A stretch of DNA of 64,000 nt from Candidatus Thiosymbion ectosymbiont of Catanema sp. Cochon2018 (GTDB lineage: Bacteria; Pseudomonadota; Gammaproteobacteria; Chromatiales; Chromatiaceae), in assembly GCA_011392765.1 (NCBI GenBank), contig WYCW01000001.1:62001-126000 (forward strand). Reading direction: 5' to 3'. The notes under the pieces are model-generated. The model saw only the letters and a list, made by a program, of their open reading frames with translations. It did not search any database and was not told the DNA's origin. A program made the position numbers and the translations under genes. Each line of letters starts with the position of its first letter. Position 1 is the first letter of the stretch. Of this stretch, positions 19,288-28,407 are shown piece after piece.

Positions 19288-19881
19288 TCAGGCAAACAAG
19301 GCATCGAGCGGGATGTGAGCCCCGTACCAGGTCTCCAGGGTCTGTCCGAGTCGTCTCGTTTCCAGGTTCCCATAACCGTTTGCCTGGGGCCGGGTATAGA
19401 TCTCGACGGCCCGCACATCGGTCAGCACCAGCCAGTAAACGGATACGCCGGCTCCGGCGTAGAGGTCCGCCTTGGCCCGATCCACTTCGACGCTGCTCAC
19501 CGCGATCTCCACGATCAGCTCAGCCGTTGTCGGGTGGCGGTCGCGGTAGGTCTCGCTATCCCCGAGCACGATTGCGAGGTCGGGCTCGGGCTCCGAGGTC
19601 GTGAGTGTCAGCGGGTCTTCCTTGCGCAATCGATAGCCCGGCGGCAGACCCGCCGCAAGGCGGTCGAACAGGCGGTGGGCAAGGAGGGTATGCAGGGGAG
19701 ATTTCGTCATCTTTTCGACGATTACCCCATTCAGCAGTTCGGTCTTGACGGGCACTATCCCCAAATCCCGCAGCTCGTGATAACGCTCGACCGAAAAGGC
19801 TAAGACTCGGCGCCTTACGGCCGGACGTCCGAGCATTTCGACCAGTTGGGGGCGGTGTAACGATTGTCGGGTAGCTGTCAC
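19288..19881 (-). CDS. Uma2-family (DUF820) putative nuclease
   Basis: A 197-residue Uma2/DUF820 protein of the PD-(D/E)XK fold. The core is seen in YHELRDLGIVP, VELLNGVIVEKM, the acidic EPEPDLAIVLGD and the LIVEIAVSSVEVDRAKADLYAGAGVSVYWLV stretch, where D, E and K/Q residues form the presumed active site. Members are common in bacteria with many mobile elements, but their biological role is unsettled. GTG start. It lies between a family F MITE and kdsD. A second, divergent Uma2 gene is at 36012. Confidence 0.85.
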   Translation of the reverse strand: MTATRQSLHRPQLVEMLGRPAVRRRVLAFSVERYHELRDLGIVPVKTELLNGVIVEKMTKSPLHTLLAHRLFDRLAAGLPPGYRLRKEDPLTLTTSEPEPDLAIVLGDSETYRDRHPTTAELIVEIAVSSVEVDRAKADLYAGAGVSVYWLVLTDVRAVEIYTRPQANGYGNLETRRLGQTLETWYGAHIPLDALFA

Positions 19882-19899
19882 TTTCGAAGTTTGCCTCGT

Positions 19900-20880
19900 T
19901 TACACCGTGCAATCGAACAGGTGAAGCAGCCCGATCAGACGCCGGTCATCGGCGATCACCAGGCTGGTGATGCTGCGTTCCGTCATCAGATCGACGGCCT
20001 CCTGCAGGCGGGCCTCCCGATCGATACAGGCGGGATTCGTCGTCATCATATTACTGGCCGAGAGCTCCGAAAAATCCCGGCGGTGGCGTTCCATAGCACG
20101 GCGCAGGTCACCGTCGGTGATGATGCCGACCAGCTCCCGGTCCGTGCAGACCACCGCGACGCCCATGCGCCCCGCACTGATGGTCTGGACGACGTGCGCG
20201 GCGGGGTCCTCCGGGCAGACGATGGGCAGGTGCTCGGTGTGCATCACGTGGCCCACCCGGGTCAGCAGACGCCGTCCCAGGTTGCCGCCGGGATGGAAGC
20301 GGGCGAAGTGCTCGGGACGGAAGCCCCGGACCTCCATCAACACGATGGCGAGGGCATCGCCGAGCGCCAGGGCCGCGGTCGTGGAGGCGGTGGGCGCAAG
20401 CTGGAGGGGGCACGCCTCCTCGGGCACGGAGGCGTTCAGATGAAAATCCGCGTGCCGCGCCAGCGTCGAATCCGGCCGACCCGTGATGGCGATGAGCCGG
20501 TTCCCGTTGTCCTGGAGAAAAGGGATCAGGCGGATCACTTCATCCGTCTCCCCGGAGTTCGAGAGCGCCAGGAAGATGTCCTCCGGACGCACCATGCCCA
20601 AATCGCCGTGCGAGGCCTCTCCCGGATGTACGGAGAACGCAGGCGTGCCCGTGCTCGCCAGGGTCGCCGCGATCTTATTCCCGATCAGGCCCGACTTGCC
20701 CATACCGCAGACGATCACCCGTCCGCGACTGGCGAGAATCGCGTCCACGGCGTCGGCCAGATCCGAATCCACCTGCTCGATCAGGGTGCCGACGGCAGTG
20801 GCCTCGATCCGCAACACCCGCCGCGCCCGCTCGAGATAGGCGTCCTTCGAGACTTCCTGGATGCACTGTGCCGTCTGCAT
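19900..20880 (-). CDS. kdsD: D-arabinose 5-phosphate isomerase
   Basis: A 326-residue KdsD/KpsF enzyme that makes arabinose 5-phosphate for Kdo, the inner core sugar of lipopolysaccharide. An N-terminal SIS domain (about 35-170, VIVCGMGKSGLIGNKIAATLASTGTP, SNSGETDEVI) is followed by two CBS repeats (about 205-325). Length equals the E. coli enzyme (328). The ATG is unambiguous. It indicates a Gram-negative cell envelope. kdsC and kdsA are not adjacent. Confidence 0.95.
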   Translation of the reverse strand: MQTAQCIQEVSKDAYLERARRVLRIEATAVGTLIEQVDSDLADAVDAILASRGRVIVCGMGKSGLIGNKIAATLASTGTPAFSVHPGEASHGDLGMVRPEDIFLALSNSGETDEVIRLIPFLQDNGNRLIAITGRPDSTLARHADFHLNASVPEEACPLQLAPTASTTAALALGDALAIVLMEVRGFRPEHFARFHPGGNLGRRLLTRVGHVMHTEHLPIVCPEDPAAHVVQTISAGRMGVAVVCTDRELVGIITDGDLRRAMERHRRDFSELSASNMMTTNPACIDREARLQEAVDLMTERSITSLVIADDRRLIGLLHLFDCTV

Positions 20881-20968
20881 GATTCGCCTGTGCGCAATCT
20901 GCGGATAAAAGACGTCGATTTTCCCATACTCAATTTAAAAGTACAGGACAACACGGTGAGATAGGGGG

Positions 20969-21151
20969 CTAGGGGGCGTTCTCAATTAATAAATCATCTA
21001 AGTGTTGTAGGCTGGGTGGCAAGGAACAAAACCCAGCTTTTCCGATCCGCAATACCGTGTGCTGGGTTTGGCCGTCCCTGGCCGTAACCCAGCCTACGGG
21101 CTACGGGCTTGATTTTTATGATGATTTGGCTCAATTGAGAACGCCTCCTAG
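20969..21151. mobile_element. Family B MITE, complete (CTAG duplication)
   Basis: CTAG, then GGGGGCGTTCTCAATT, an inner GTAGGCTGGGT/ACCCAGCCTAC palindrome, then AATTGAGAACGCCTC and CTAG. It is complete, about 183 bases, and abuts the phosphatase gene so that the right CTAG supplies that gene's TAG stop codon. Confidence 0.9.
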
Positions 21152-21657
21152 AGAAACCGGCGCTTGATGTCGGCCAGGAGGCCCGCGGACGCGGCTCCCA
21201 CCAGGTCGAAGACCCGTTCGAAACCGCCGGCGGCCCCGTAATAGGGATCCGGAACCTCCCACATCCGCAGCTGCGGCGCAAACTCCATGAACAGCCTCAG
21301 CTTGGGTTCGGCCCCATGCGGGCAAATTGCGGAAAGATCCTCGAAGTTGTCCCGGTCCATGGCAAGCACGTAGTCGAACTTCGAGAAATCCTCGGGCGTG
21401 ACGACACGGGCGCGCAAATCGCTCAGGTCGATGCCCCTGCGCAGGGCTGTCTCCTGGGCCCGCTGGTCCGGGGGGTTCCCGGCGTGGTAGGCATGGGTCC
21501 CTGCCGAGTCGGTCCCGATAACCGTCCCCAGTCCCTCCGTCTCCAACAGCTTGCGGAAGACGCCCTGGGCGGTCGGGGAGCGACAGATGTTGCCCATGCA
21601 GACAAACAATACCTCGACACGCGTCCCTGAATCCACATCCGATCGATGGTTAGTCAC
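21148..21657 (-). CDS. Low-molecular-weight protein tyrosine phosphatase
   Basis: A 169-residue cytoplasmic phosphatase. The P-loop CMGNICRS (C-x5-R-S) is near residue 20 and the general-acid loop DPYYG near residue 145, both as expected for the family. Relatives dephosphorylate tyrosine kinases of exopolysaccharide export or arsenate, but no such partner lies here. GTG start with a weak ribosome site; a GTG a few codons in is possible. The stop codon is the TAG of the CTAG bordering the family B MITE. Confidence 0.92.
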   Translation of the reverse strand: MTNHRSDVDSGTRVEVLFVCMGNICRSPTAQGVFRKLLETEGLGTVIGTDSAGTHAYHAGNPPDQRAQETALRRGIDLSDLRARVVTPEDFSKFDYVLAMDRDNFEDLSAICPHGAEPKLRLFMEFAPQLRMWEVPDPYYGAAGGFERVFDLVGAASAGLLADIKRRFL

Positions 21658-21796
21658 TTTTCGTCGTCCTCACTCGGCCCCTACCGCCCGGCGAATGTCC
21701 ACTTATAACACAGGGTAGAACAGTCTGGAATCCATCCAGAGCCTCTGCGGATGGATAGTCCTTGTTCGCCGTATGGCCGTCGGTTATCTTGGCGGT

Positions 21797-22168
21797 ATGA
21801 GATTCTCCGAAGCGACTACCGATGGCGGTCACCTGATCCTCGGCTATGGTCCGGGCCGGATCATCATCGGTGGCCGAACCTACACGCGGGGGCTGATCGT
21901 CAGCCCGGAGCACATCGCTACCGACTGGGGACCCGAGAGCGCGGCGGATTTGGCCCCGGAACATTTCGAGGCCCTCCTCGCTCCGGAGCCCCGAATCATC
22001 ATCGTCGGCACCGGAAAGCAGCAGGTCTTTCCCGATCCGAGCACCTATCTCGCCGTACTGCGGCGGGGCCTGGGGGTCGAGGTCATGGATACGGGTGCCG
22101 CCTGCCGTACCTATAACATCCTGGTGTCCGAGGGTCGCAAGGTGGCCGCCGGTCTCATCATGTGCTGA
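21797..22168 (+). CDS. Mth938-domain (DUF498) protein
   Basis: A 123-residue protein of the Mth938/DUF498 family: FSEATTDGGHLILGYGPGRIIIGG at the start, the central PRIIIVGTGKQQVFP strand-turn and the end YNILVSEGRKVAAGLIM. The fold is known from structures, but the function in bacteria is not; relatives are linked to respiratory complex I assembly in mitochondria (NDUFAF3). The start at 21797 aligns with the family; an in-frame ATG 24 bases earlier exists. Confidence 0.88.
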   Translation: MRFSEATTDGGHLILGYGPGRIIIGGRTYTRGLIVSPEHIATDWGPESAADLAPEHFEALLAPEPRIIIVGTGKQQVFPDPSTYLAVLRRGLGVEVMDTGAACRTYNILVSEGRKVAAGLIMC

Positions 22169-22199
22169 AGGGATACGGAACAACTAAAATCAATGCGTT

Positions 22200-22330
22200 T
22201 TGTTTTGTTTTCAATGGCAGCCCAATGGACAACATGGACGGTATGGACTGCATGGACCGGGGGGCACACAGCGCCTCCTGGTCCACCTAGTCCACTTGGT
22301 CCCTGTAATCCACGGCGGCGGCCGCCGTCC
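22200..22330 (-). repeat. Family L 9-base array, intact copy
   Basis: TGGACNNNN units in a 9-base period at about 22224-22260, followed by GTCCACNNN units. This copy is not interrupted and serves as the empty site for the family G insertion at 14635. Confidence 0.8.
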
Positions 22331-22423
22331 GAAATGCGGTTCGGTCGCCTGCCTGCGGCAGGCAGGTCCCTGACCTCACCGCATCCTACAATGTTCCGGG
22401 CCGGCGAGTAGACTCGGGGCGCT

Positions 22424-24685
22424 ATGACCTCCGTACTGCTCGCGACTCCGCCCCTGCTGGAGCCGAACAATCCCTATCCCGCGACCACCCACCTGACCGG
22501 GTTTCTCCGCGGGCGCGGGATCACCGCGCACCAGGTCGACCTGTCGATCCTGCTGGTAACGCGACTGCTGTCGCGGGCTTTTCTGCCGTTGCTGCGACAG
22601 GCCGCCGAAGACTACGCTGCTACACAGGAAGAGATACACCCCACCGTCGCCTTCTTTCTCGCTGCCTATGCCGACTATGAGCGGGCCATCGACCCGGTCA
22701 TGGCTTTTCTACAGGGCAAGGACCCCATTCTGGCCCACCGCATCGCCTCGCGTTCCTTCTGTCCCGAAGGTCCGTACTTCGCTGCCCTGGAGGGACAGAC
22801 CCAGGTGCTCGAACAGGCCTTCGGCGAACTGGCGCTCCAGGACCGGGCCAAGTACCTGGCCGCGCGTTTTCTCACCGACCTGGCCAACGTCATCACCGTC
22901 ACCATCGACCCGCACTTCACACCCTGGAAGTACGGATTAGAGCTCGTCGGCCCCGACTTCCGGCCCCTGGCCGCCAAGCTGGCCCGGGAACCGTCGCTGA
23001 TCGACCGCGAGCTCCTGGGGCTGTGGACACCGATCCTGGAGAAATACCGCCCGGACCTGGTGTGTCTGACCGCACCCTTCGCGGGCACCTGCTACGGCGC
23101 CCTGCGCCTCGGCAAGGCGGTGCGGGAGATCCTGCCCGCAACCAGGATTGCGCTCGGCGGCGGATTCGTCGGGAGCCAGCTGCGGGACCTGGACGAGCCG
23201 GCGGTGTTCGAGTTCGTCGACTACATCGTGCTCGATGCCGGCGAGCGGCCGCTCGAACGCCTGATTGAGCACCTGGAGGGCCGGCTGCCGGAAACGGGCC
23301 TGCACCGGACCTGGGTGCGCGAGAAGGGCCGGGTCACCTATCGGGTCCAGGAGAATCTGACGGACATCCCGCACAAACAGCTCGCTACCCCCACCTATGC
23401 CTCCCTGCCGCTCGACCGCTACTTCTCGATGACGGCATACCCGAACCCCAATTTCCGTCTGTGGACGGATTTGCGCTGGAACAAGCTCGCCCTCGCCCAC
23501 GGCTGCTACTGGAAGCGGTGCGCCTTTTGTGAGACCAGCCTGGACTACATCCGCCGCTATGACCCGACGCCGGCGGAACGCGTCGTCGACCGCATGGAGC
23601 AGCTTGCCGCCCAGACGGACTGGACAGGCTTCTACCTGGTCGACGCGGCGGCACCGCCGAAACTGCTCAAGGCCCTGTCGCGGGTATTGCTCGCGCGCGG
23701 CCTGTGTTTTACCTGGCTCACCGACATCCGTTTCGAGCGCGCGTTCGAGAACCCCGAGTTGACCGACCTCATGGCGCGCGCCGGTTGCATCTGTGTTTCG
23801 GGCGGTCTCGAGACGGCCTCGAACCGGCTGCTCGCACTGATGGATAAGGGGACCACCGTCGAGCAGACCGCCCGCGCGTGTCGCTCCCTGACCCGGTCCG
23901 GTATCTCGGTACATACCTACCTGATCTACGGTTTTCCCACCGAGACCGAGCAGGAGACCTTGGAAAACCTGGAGCGCGTCCGCCAGCTCTTCGCGCTGGG
24001 CTATATCCAATCCGCCGCCTGGAGCCCTTTCAGTCTCACGGTCTACAGCCCCCTGGCTCTGAACCCCGACCGCTACGGCATCCGGCCGCGCTTCCCCGCC
24101 AGGGGAAAGCGGACTTTCACCCACCACATCGTGCCCTACGAGAATCCCGCTTATGACTACGAGCTGTTGGATGCAGGCCTCAGGCGCGCGGGCTACCACT
24201 TCAACCGGGGACTCGGGTTGGACCGGGACGTCCGCTCCTGGTTTTCCAAGCCGTTCGACCCGCCCCAGGTAGCGCCGGACTTCATCCGCGCGGTCGCGCC
24301 GCCCGACGAGAGAACCGATCCCCACCACCAGTGGCGGCCCGCCGGCTTGGACTGGAAAGACCAGCCCCGGCACGGGCTCCGGGTGCCAAGCTGCGTCGTA
24401 GTCCGCGCCGAGGGGGAAGACCTCGCCCTGCTCAACCTCAGTGACGACACCTCCTACCGCTTCGAGGGGATCGGGGCCGAGTGCTGGCGACTCCTTGCTG
24501 TCGGGCATTCCGTGGCAGAAATCGTGGAGGCCATCGCCCGGACCTACTCCGCACCGCGAGAGCTTGTTTCGGCCGACATCGCGGCACTCATCGACGAGCT
24601 GTGTGAGAACGGGCTCCTGCAGCGGGACTACGAACCAGTGGGTGCCAGGATGGGCGTAGGATGCGGTGAGCGCGGTATACCGTAG
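22424..24685 (+). CDS. B12-binding radical SAM enzyme with C-terminal PqqD-like domain
   Basis: A 753-residue protein. Residues ~200-290 form a cobalamin-binding Rossmann domain (RIALGGGFVGSQLRD), and the radical SAM barrel starts near residue 360 with GCYWKRCAFCE. The cysteine spacing is C-x4-C-x2-C, not the usual C-x3-C-x2-C; I recall this variant from a subset of B12 radical SAM proteins. The last ~85 residues (VPSCVVVRAEGEDLALLNLSDDTSYRFEG..., AIARTYSAPRELVSADIAALIDELCENGLLQ) read as a PqqD/RRE peptide-binding domain. The combination suggests modification of a ribosomal peptide, but no precursor is recognisable nearby. The last ~15 residues extend into repeat DNA. Substrate unknown. Confidence 0.82.
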   Translation: MTSVLLATPPLLEPNNPYPATTHLTGFLRGRGITAHQVDLSILLVTRLLSRAFLPLLRQAAEDYAATQEEIHPTVAFFLAAYADYERAIDPVMAFLQGKDPILAHRIASRSFCPEGPYFAALEGQTQVLEQAFGELALQDRAKYLAARFLTDLANVITVTIDPHFTPWKYGLELVGPDFRPLAAKLAREPSLIDRELLGLWTPILEKYRPDLVCLTAPFAGTCYGALRLGKAVREILPATRIALGGGFVGSQLRDLDEPAVFEFVDYIVLDAGERPLERLIEHLEGRLPETGLHRTWVREKGRVTYRVQENLTDIPHKQLATPTYASLPLDRYFSMTAYPNPNFRLWTDLRWNKLALAHGCYWKRCAFCETSLDYIRRYDPTPAERVVDRMEQLAAQTDWTGFYLVDAAAPPKLLKALSRVLLARGLCFTWLTDIRFERAFENPELTDLMARAGCICVSGGLETASNRLLALMDKGTTVEQTARACRSLTRSGISVHTYLIYGFPTETEQETLENLERVRQLFALGYIQSAAWSPFSLTVYSPLALNPDRYGIRPRFPARGKRTFTHHIVPYENPAYDYELLDAGLRRAGYHFNRGLGLDRDVRSWFSKPFDPPQVAPDFIRAVAPPDERTDPHHQWRPAGLDWKDQPRHGLRVPSCVVVRAEGEDLALLNLSDDTSYRFEGIGAECWRLLAVGHSVAEIVEAIARTYSAPRELVSADIAALIDELCENGLLQRDYEPVGARMGVGCGERGIP

Positions 24686-24749
24686 CAGGATTACACCAAT
24701 CCCGACCGTGAACCGCATCGATGGGCGCCCGGCCAGCGGCGAACCGCAT

Positions 24750-24860
24750 CCTTGGGCGGCGGCAGCCGCCGTGGACTACATGGACCAAGTGGACCACGGG
24801 GCGCTGTGTACCCCCCGGTCCATGCAGTCCATACCGTCCATGTCGTCCACTGGGCTACCA
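24750..24860 (+). repeat. Family L 9-base array
   Basis: TGGACNNNN units face GTCCATNNN units, as at 17226. It occupies the gap between the B12 radical SAM gene and parA; nothing else is seen there. Confidence 0.75.
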
Positions 24861-24973
24861 TTGAAAACAAAACAATCTGCGGACAGAAAAGATAATCCGA
24901 TCCTTTGCGACCGACTCGCGTTCATTGGTAGCAGTAGTTGTTGGTGGGCACAGCCTACCCTACGCTCGCTATT

Positions 24974-25717
24974 CTACAGCTTGCTCTTGATCTCCTCCCA
25001 CAGGGCCCGATAGGCCATGGCGGCGGCGCTGGAGGGTGCATACGCAGGCAGGGGTTGGCGGTGAACGCCCATCCGCTCCACGTCTGAAGCATAGGGGATG
25101 TGGGTATCGAGCAGGCCCGGATACTGCCCCGGTAGGCGTTCGATGAGGTCCAGATGCAGGCGCTTGCGGTGATCCACCATGGTGAGCAAGGGCATCACGC
25201 GCGGCTCGCCGGGTTGGTCGTGACCCTTCAGGAACGCCAGCAGCTGATCCAGGGTGCGCGTCGAGAGGGTGGTCGGAATCATGGGCACCAGGAGGGCATC
25301 GGAGGCCCGGAAGATATTCTCGGAGACCAGGGAGATGCTGGGCGGGCAGTCCAGAAAGATGTAGTCGTATTCCTCGCCCAAGGGTGTGAGCAGCCGGGAC
25401 AGCCGCTCGGTGGGTCGCTTGGCATCTTCCAACGCCAGATCCATGTTGCGGAAGGAGAAGTCCGCGGGCAGCAGGTCCAGGTTGTCGAAATCGGTCCCCT
25501 TTATCAAGGTGTCGAGCGCACGTTTACCCCTTACTAAAGCCTTACTGCCCCCTTTGACTTTGGGCCTGACCCGGAAGTAGTAGGTGGCGGCGGCCTGGGG
25601 GTCCAAGTCCCACACCAGGGTGCGCCGACCCTCTTCCGCAGCCAGATAGGCGAGGTTGATGGCGGTGGCGGTCTTGCCCACCCCGCCTTTGATGTTATAG
25701 ACGCCGATGACCGTCAA
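24974..25717 (-). CDS. ParA-family positioning ATPase
   Basis: A 247-residue ParA/MinD-type P-loop ATPase. The deviant Walker A KGGVGKT is at residues 10-16, Walker A' is DLDPQAAATYY and Walker B is YIFLDCPPS. Such ATPases move cargo over the nucleoid. The start is TTG and overlaps the TGA stop of the CHAD gene (TTGA), so the two proteins are translationally coupled. No parB or parS is seen, which argues against chromosome or plasmid partition and for positioning of a particle, perhaps the CHAD-associated one. Confidence 0.9.
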   Translation of the reverse strand: MTVIGVYNIKGGVGKTATAINLAYLAAEEGRRTLVWDLDPQAAATYYFRVRPKVKGGSKALVRGKRALDTLIKGTDFDNLDLLPADFSFRNMDLALEDAKRPTERLSRLLTPLGEEYDYIFLDCPPSISLVSENIFRASDALLVPMIPTTLSTRTLDQLLAFLKGHDQPGEPRVMPLLTMVDHRKRLHLDLIERLPGQYPGLLDTHIPYASDVERMGVHRQPLPAYAPSSAAAMAYRALWEEIKSKL

Positions 25718-27297
25718 GATCGCTGGCCTCGTTTGCGTGCGGGGGCGAACAGATCACGGATGACCGCCTGAGTGGCCTCCGAATCGAAGTCGGCAAAGCG
25801 ACCCGAGAACTCGACCCGGGCCTGCCGCTGGCGGTTGAACAGGTCGCCGACCAGGGACCCCATGGCGAGGAGGGTATCGGTCTCGGCACTTCCCGCGGCG
25901 TGCATCCGACGGGCAGTTTCCCGCAGGTAATTGGCCTGCACCGCCAGGTCCTGGAACTTGCCCAGGTTGTTGAGCAACCCCTTGAGCACCTTGACCAGTG
26001 TGCCGACCTGCGGCTTCGGGTAGAGGCTACCGAAGAACTCCAGCAGATAGCGGAGCTTTTTGCAATGCTTGCGCAGTTCGTGTAGCTCGGGGGCAGGAGA
26101 ATTGAGGGCGATTGCCCGACCCGCCTTGCGCACCCGCCGATACATACTCCAAATGCGCGCGTCCGCTACCTCCTTGGTGGGGCGCATGGCATTCCGAATT
26201 GCGGAACGCTCCGGGACCGGCGTTTCGAGGAACCCCCGCCAGGAGGTCAACAAGTCCCTGAATTTCGCCGATTCGAGCGCGTGCGCCAGGGTCTGATGGG
26301 TGTCCTCATAGTGGGCCTGCAGGAACTCCTGCAAGGGATCGAGACCGGGCTGCAGCGGCGCAGGTAAGCATGCCTGATAACCGTCGAAATCCAGCAGATA
26401 GACATCTAGGTCCCGCACGGGACCTGTGATCTGTTGGACCCAGGCAAAGCGCGTCTTATAGTTCTCTACCAGGTCCGGCGCGAACACCCCCTTGATCTGG
26501 GTAAGGGCCGAGCGGGTGCGTCTGGTGGCCACCCGCAGGTCGTGCAGAAACTCCGAATCCAAGTTTGCCTTGGTGCCCTCGAGATTGGCCTCCAAGGTAG
26601 CGAGCAGTCCGCGCAAAATCTCCTTGGCGGCGGCATCCGCCCGCTGGTCCGGATCCAGGTGGTAATCGAGCTTCGAAGAATAATCACCCGGTCGGCGGCC
26701 CACAGCGGCCAAGGCTTCCGGCAAGACCCCGGTGCCGGCCGGCTCCAGACCCAAATCCTGGTTGAGCATGCGGGCCGTCTTCCGTAAATCCGCCGCGTAG
26801 CCCCTGACCGGAACCAGGCAAATGCGTGCCGCCAGTGTCCCCTCACGATCGCGGTCCGGGGCCCTGAATCGGTTGTCCTCCAGCACCAGCCGGACGACGG
26901 TCTTGTCGTCCTCATCGAGCAGGCGCAGGGGTTGTACCCGGCTCCAGACCTCCGACAGGGGCAACAACCGGCGGACCCCGAGCACCGGTTCGAGTCGGTC
27001 ACGCACCGGACCCTCGTGCAGGTCCCAGGCAAAACCCGGCTCTGCGTCGATGTCCTGCATGAGGGGTGGGACGTCGGCGCGCAGATCCCGCCACAGTAAC
27101 CGGCGGCGCCCGGCGTCCAGGCGCTCTTCTACCGCAGCATGGGCGCGATACAGGCGCCAGTCGAAGCTGTCCAGAAACCGCCTGGTTACTTCATACGCGG
27201 GATCTTCGGTGAAGCGGACCCGGTCTCGGATCAGGTCCTTGATATCCTCCGAACCGATACCGTCCGGGATCAGATATTCGTGCGCGATCTCGGCCAT
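25714..27297 (-). CDS. CHAD-domain protein (polyphosphate-associated type)
   Basis: A 527-residue protein. The C-terminal ~290 residues form a CHAD domain: two four-helix bundles with conserved histidines and basic residues (FLHDLRVATRRTRSALTQIKGVF, ELHELRKHCKKLRYLLEFFG). CHAD domains bind polyphosphate and locate to its granules. The N-terminal ~220 residues are not a clear CYTH domain to my eye, though two acidic ED/EDN stretches are present. It overlaps the following ParA-type gene by four bases. The pair may tether and distribute polyphosphate granules; that is inference. Confidence 0.88.
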   Translation of the reverse strand: MAEIAHEYLIPDGIGSEDIKDLIRDRVRFTEDPAYEVTRRFLDSFDWRLYRAHAAVEERLDAGRRRLLWRDLRADVPPLMQDIDAEPGFAWDLHEGPVRDRLEPVLGVRRLLPLSEVWSRVQPLRLLDEDDKTVVRLVLEDNRFRAPDRDREGTLAARICLVPVRGYAADLRKTARMLNQDLGLEPAGTGVLPEALAAVGRRPGDYSSKLDYHLDPDQRADAAAKEILRGLLATLEANLEGTKANLDSEFLHDLRVATRRTRSALTQIKGVFAPDLVENYKTRFAWVQQITGPVRDLDVYLLDFDGYQACLPAPLQPGLDPLQEFLQAHYEDTHQTLAHALESAKFRDLLTSWRGFLETPVPERSAIRNAMRPTKEVADARIWSMYRRVRKAGRAIALNSPAPELHELRKHCKKLRYLLEFFGSLYPKPQVGTLVKVLKGLLNNLGKFQDLAVQANYLRETARRMHAAGSAETDTLLAMGSLVGDLFNRQRQARVEFSGRFADFDSEATQAVIRDLFAPARKRGQRS

Positions 27298-27457
27298 GTG
27301 GTGATGGGCCTTCCTCCCAGAGGCAAAGGTCGATGTGCTGTCCCCTGGGCGCTCTCAGACCATCGCAACCAGTGGGAAGGCGGATGTAATATGACGATTT
27401 TGTTACGAATAAATGAATATTACAAGACATTCCATCACCATTCCAGCGGACAAAGAC

Positions 27458-27527
27458 ATTTTTATCCGCAGATTTTCACAGATTATCCTTCTTTTCATCT
27501 GCGAGAATCTGTGTAATCTGCGGATTG
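27458..27527. repeat. Family H palindrome
   Basis: ATCCGCAGATTTTCACAGAT pairs with the reverse copy ending ATCTGCGGAT around an A/T-rich loop. Other copies: 9307, 48992, 51869, 54350, half at 57152. Confidence 0.85.
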
Positions 27528-27576
27528 AAAAAGGTGTCGGCGGCCGGAAGCTGTGTGAGCTGTCAACCCTATAACG

Positions 27577-28368
27577 ATGAACCACCGCCCGCGTAAGCGC
27601 TTCGGCCAAAACTTCCTGCACGATCCGCACATCATCCGGCGCATCGTCTCGGCCATAAACCCCAGGCCGGGAGAACGCCTGGTGGAAATCGGCCCCGGTC
27701 GCGGCGCCATCACCACCGGCCTGTTGCAGGCCGCAGGAAGGCTGGACGCCGTCGAGCTGGACCGCGACCTGATCGAGCCCCTGGCCCGCCGGTGCGGGGG
27801 GCTCGGCGAGCTGACCATCCACAACGCCGACGCCCTGGACTTCGAGCTTCGCACCCTGTACCCGCACCAGCGGCTGCGCCTGATCGGCAACCTGCCCTAC
27901 AACCTCTCCACTCCCTTACTGTTCCGCTTTCTCGACCAGGCGGACTGCATCGAGGACATGCACTTCATGCTCCAGCGGGAAGTCGTGGAGCGGATCGCCG
28001 CCCAACCGGGCTCCAGGGTCTATGGCCGCCTCTCGGTCATGATCCAGGTCTACTGCCGAGCCGAGCCCCTGTTCGGCATCGGTCCCGGTGCCTTCACACC
28101 GGCTCCCAAGGTGGACTCCACCCTGGTGCGCCTGACCCCCCACCGCCCCTTGCCCTGCCCCGTGCGGGATCCCGCCTTCCTGACACGCCTGGTCGCCCGG
28201 GCCTTCGGCCAGCGGCGCAAGACCCTGCGTAACAGCCTGCGGGGGCTGATCGATACCCGGTTGTTGCGGGCCCAGGGTGCGGACCCTGGACAACGGGCCG
28301 AAGCGCTGAGTGTGGAGACCTTCGTGCGCCTGGCCAACGCCGCTTGCAAAACTCAAGCTCCGCCCTGA
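27577..28368 (+). CDS. rsmA: 16S rRNA (A1518/A1519) dimethyltransferase
   Basis: A 263-residue KsgA/RsmA methyltransferase that dimethylates two adenines near the 3' end of 16S rRNA during small-subunit maturation. Motifs: KRFGQNFLHD at the N-terminus, the SAM-binding EIGPGRGAITTGLL, the acidic NADALDF and the catalytic NLPYNLSTPLL. Length fits the family (about 270). The ribosome site is weak. In many proteobacteria the gene is next to pdxA and apaG; here it precedes lon. Confidence 0.97.
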   Translation: MNHRPRKRFGQNFLHDPHIIRRIVSAINPRPGERLVEIGPGRGAITTGLLQAAGRLDAVELDRDLIEPLARRCGGLGELTIHNADALDFELRTLYPHQRLRLIGNLPYNLSTPLLFRFLDQADCIEDMHFMLQREVVERIAAQPGSRVYGRLSVMIQVYCRAEPLFGIGPGAFTPAPKVDSTLVRLTPHRPLPCPVRDPAFLTRLVARAFGQRRKTLRNSLRGLIDTRLLRAQGADPGQRAEALSVETFVRLANAACKTQAPP

Positions 28369-28407
28369 ATTAGTTCACCGAAATCAGGGTTGAACAGGCA
28401 CCACGAG

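Noticed and set aside
22937-24718. 593-codon frame opposite the B12 radical SAM gene
   Set aside because: Antisense shadow; the + strand gene has clear domains.
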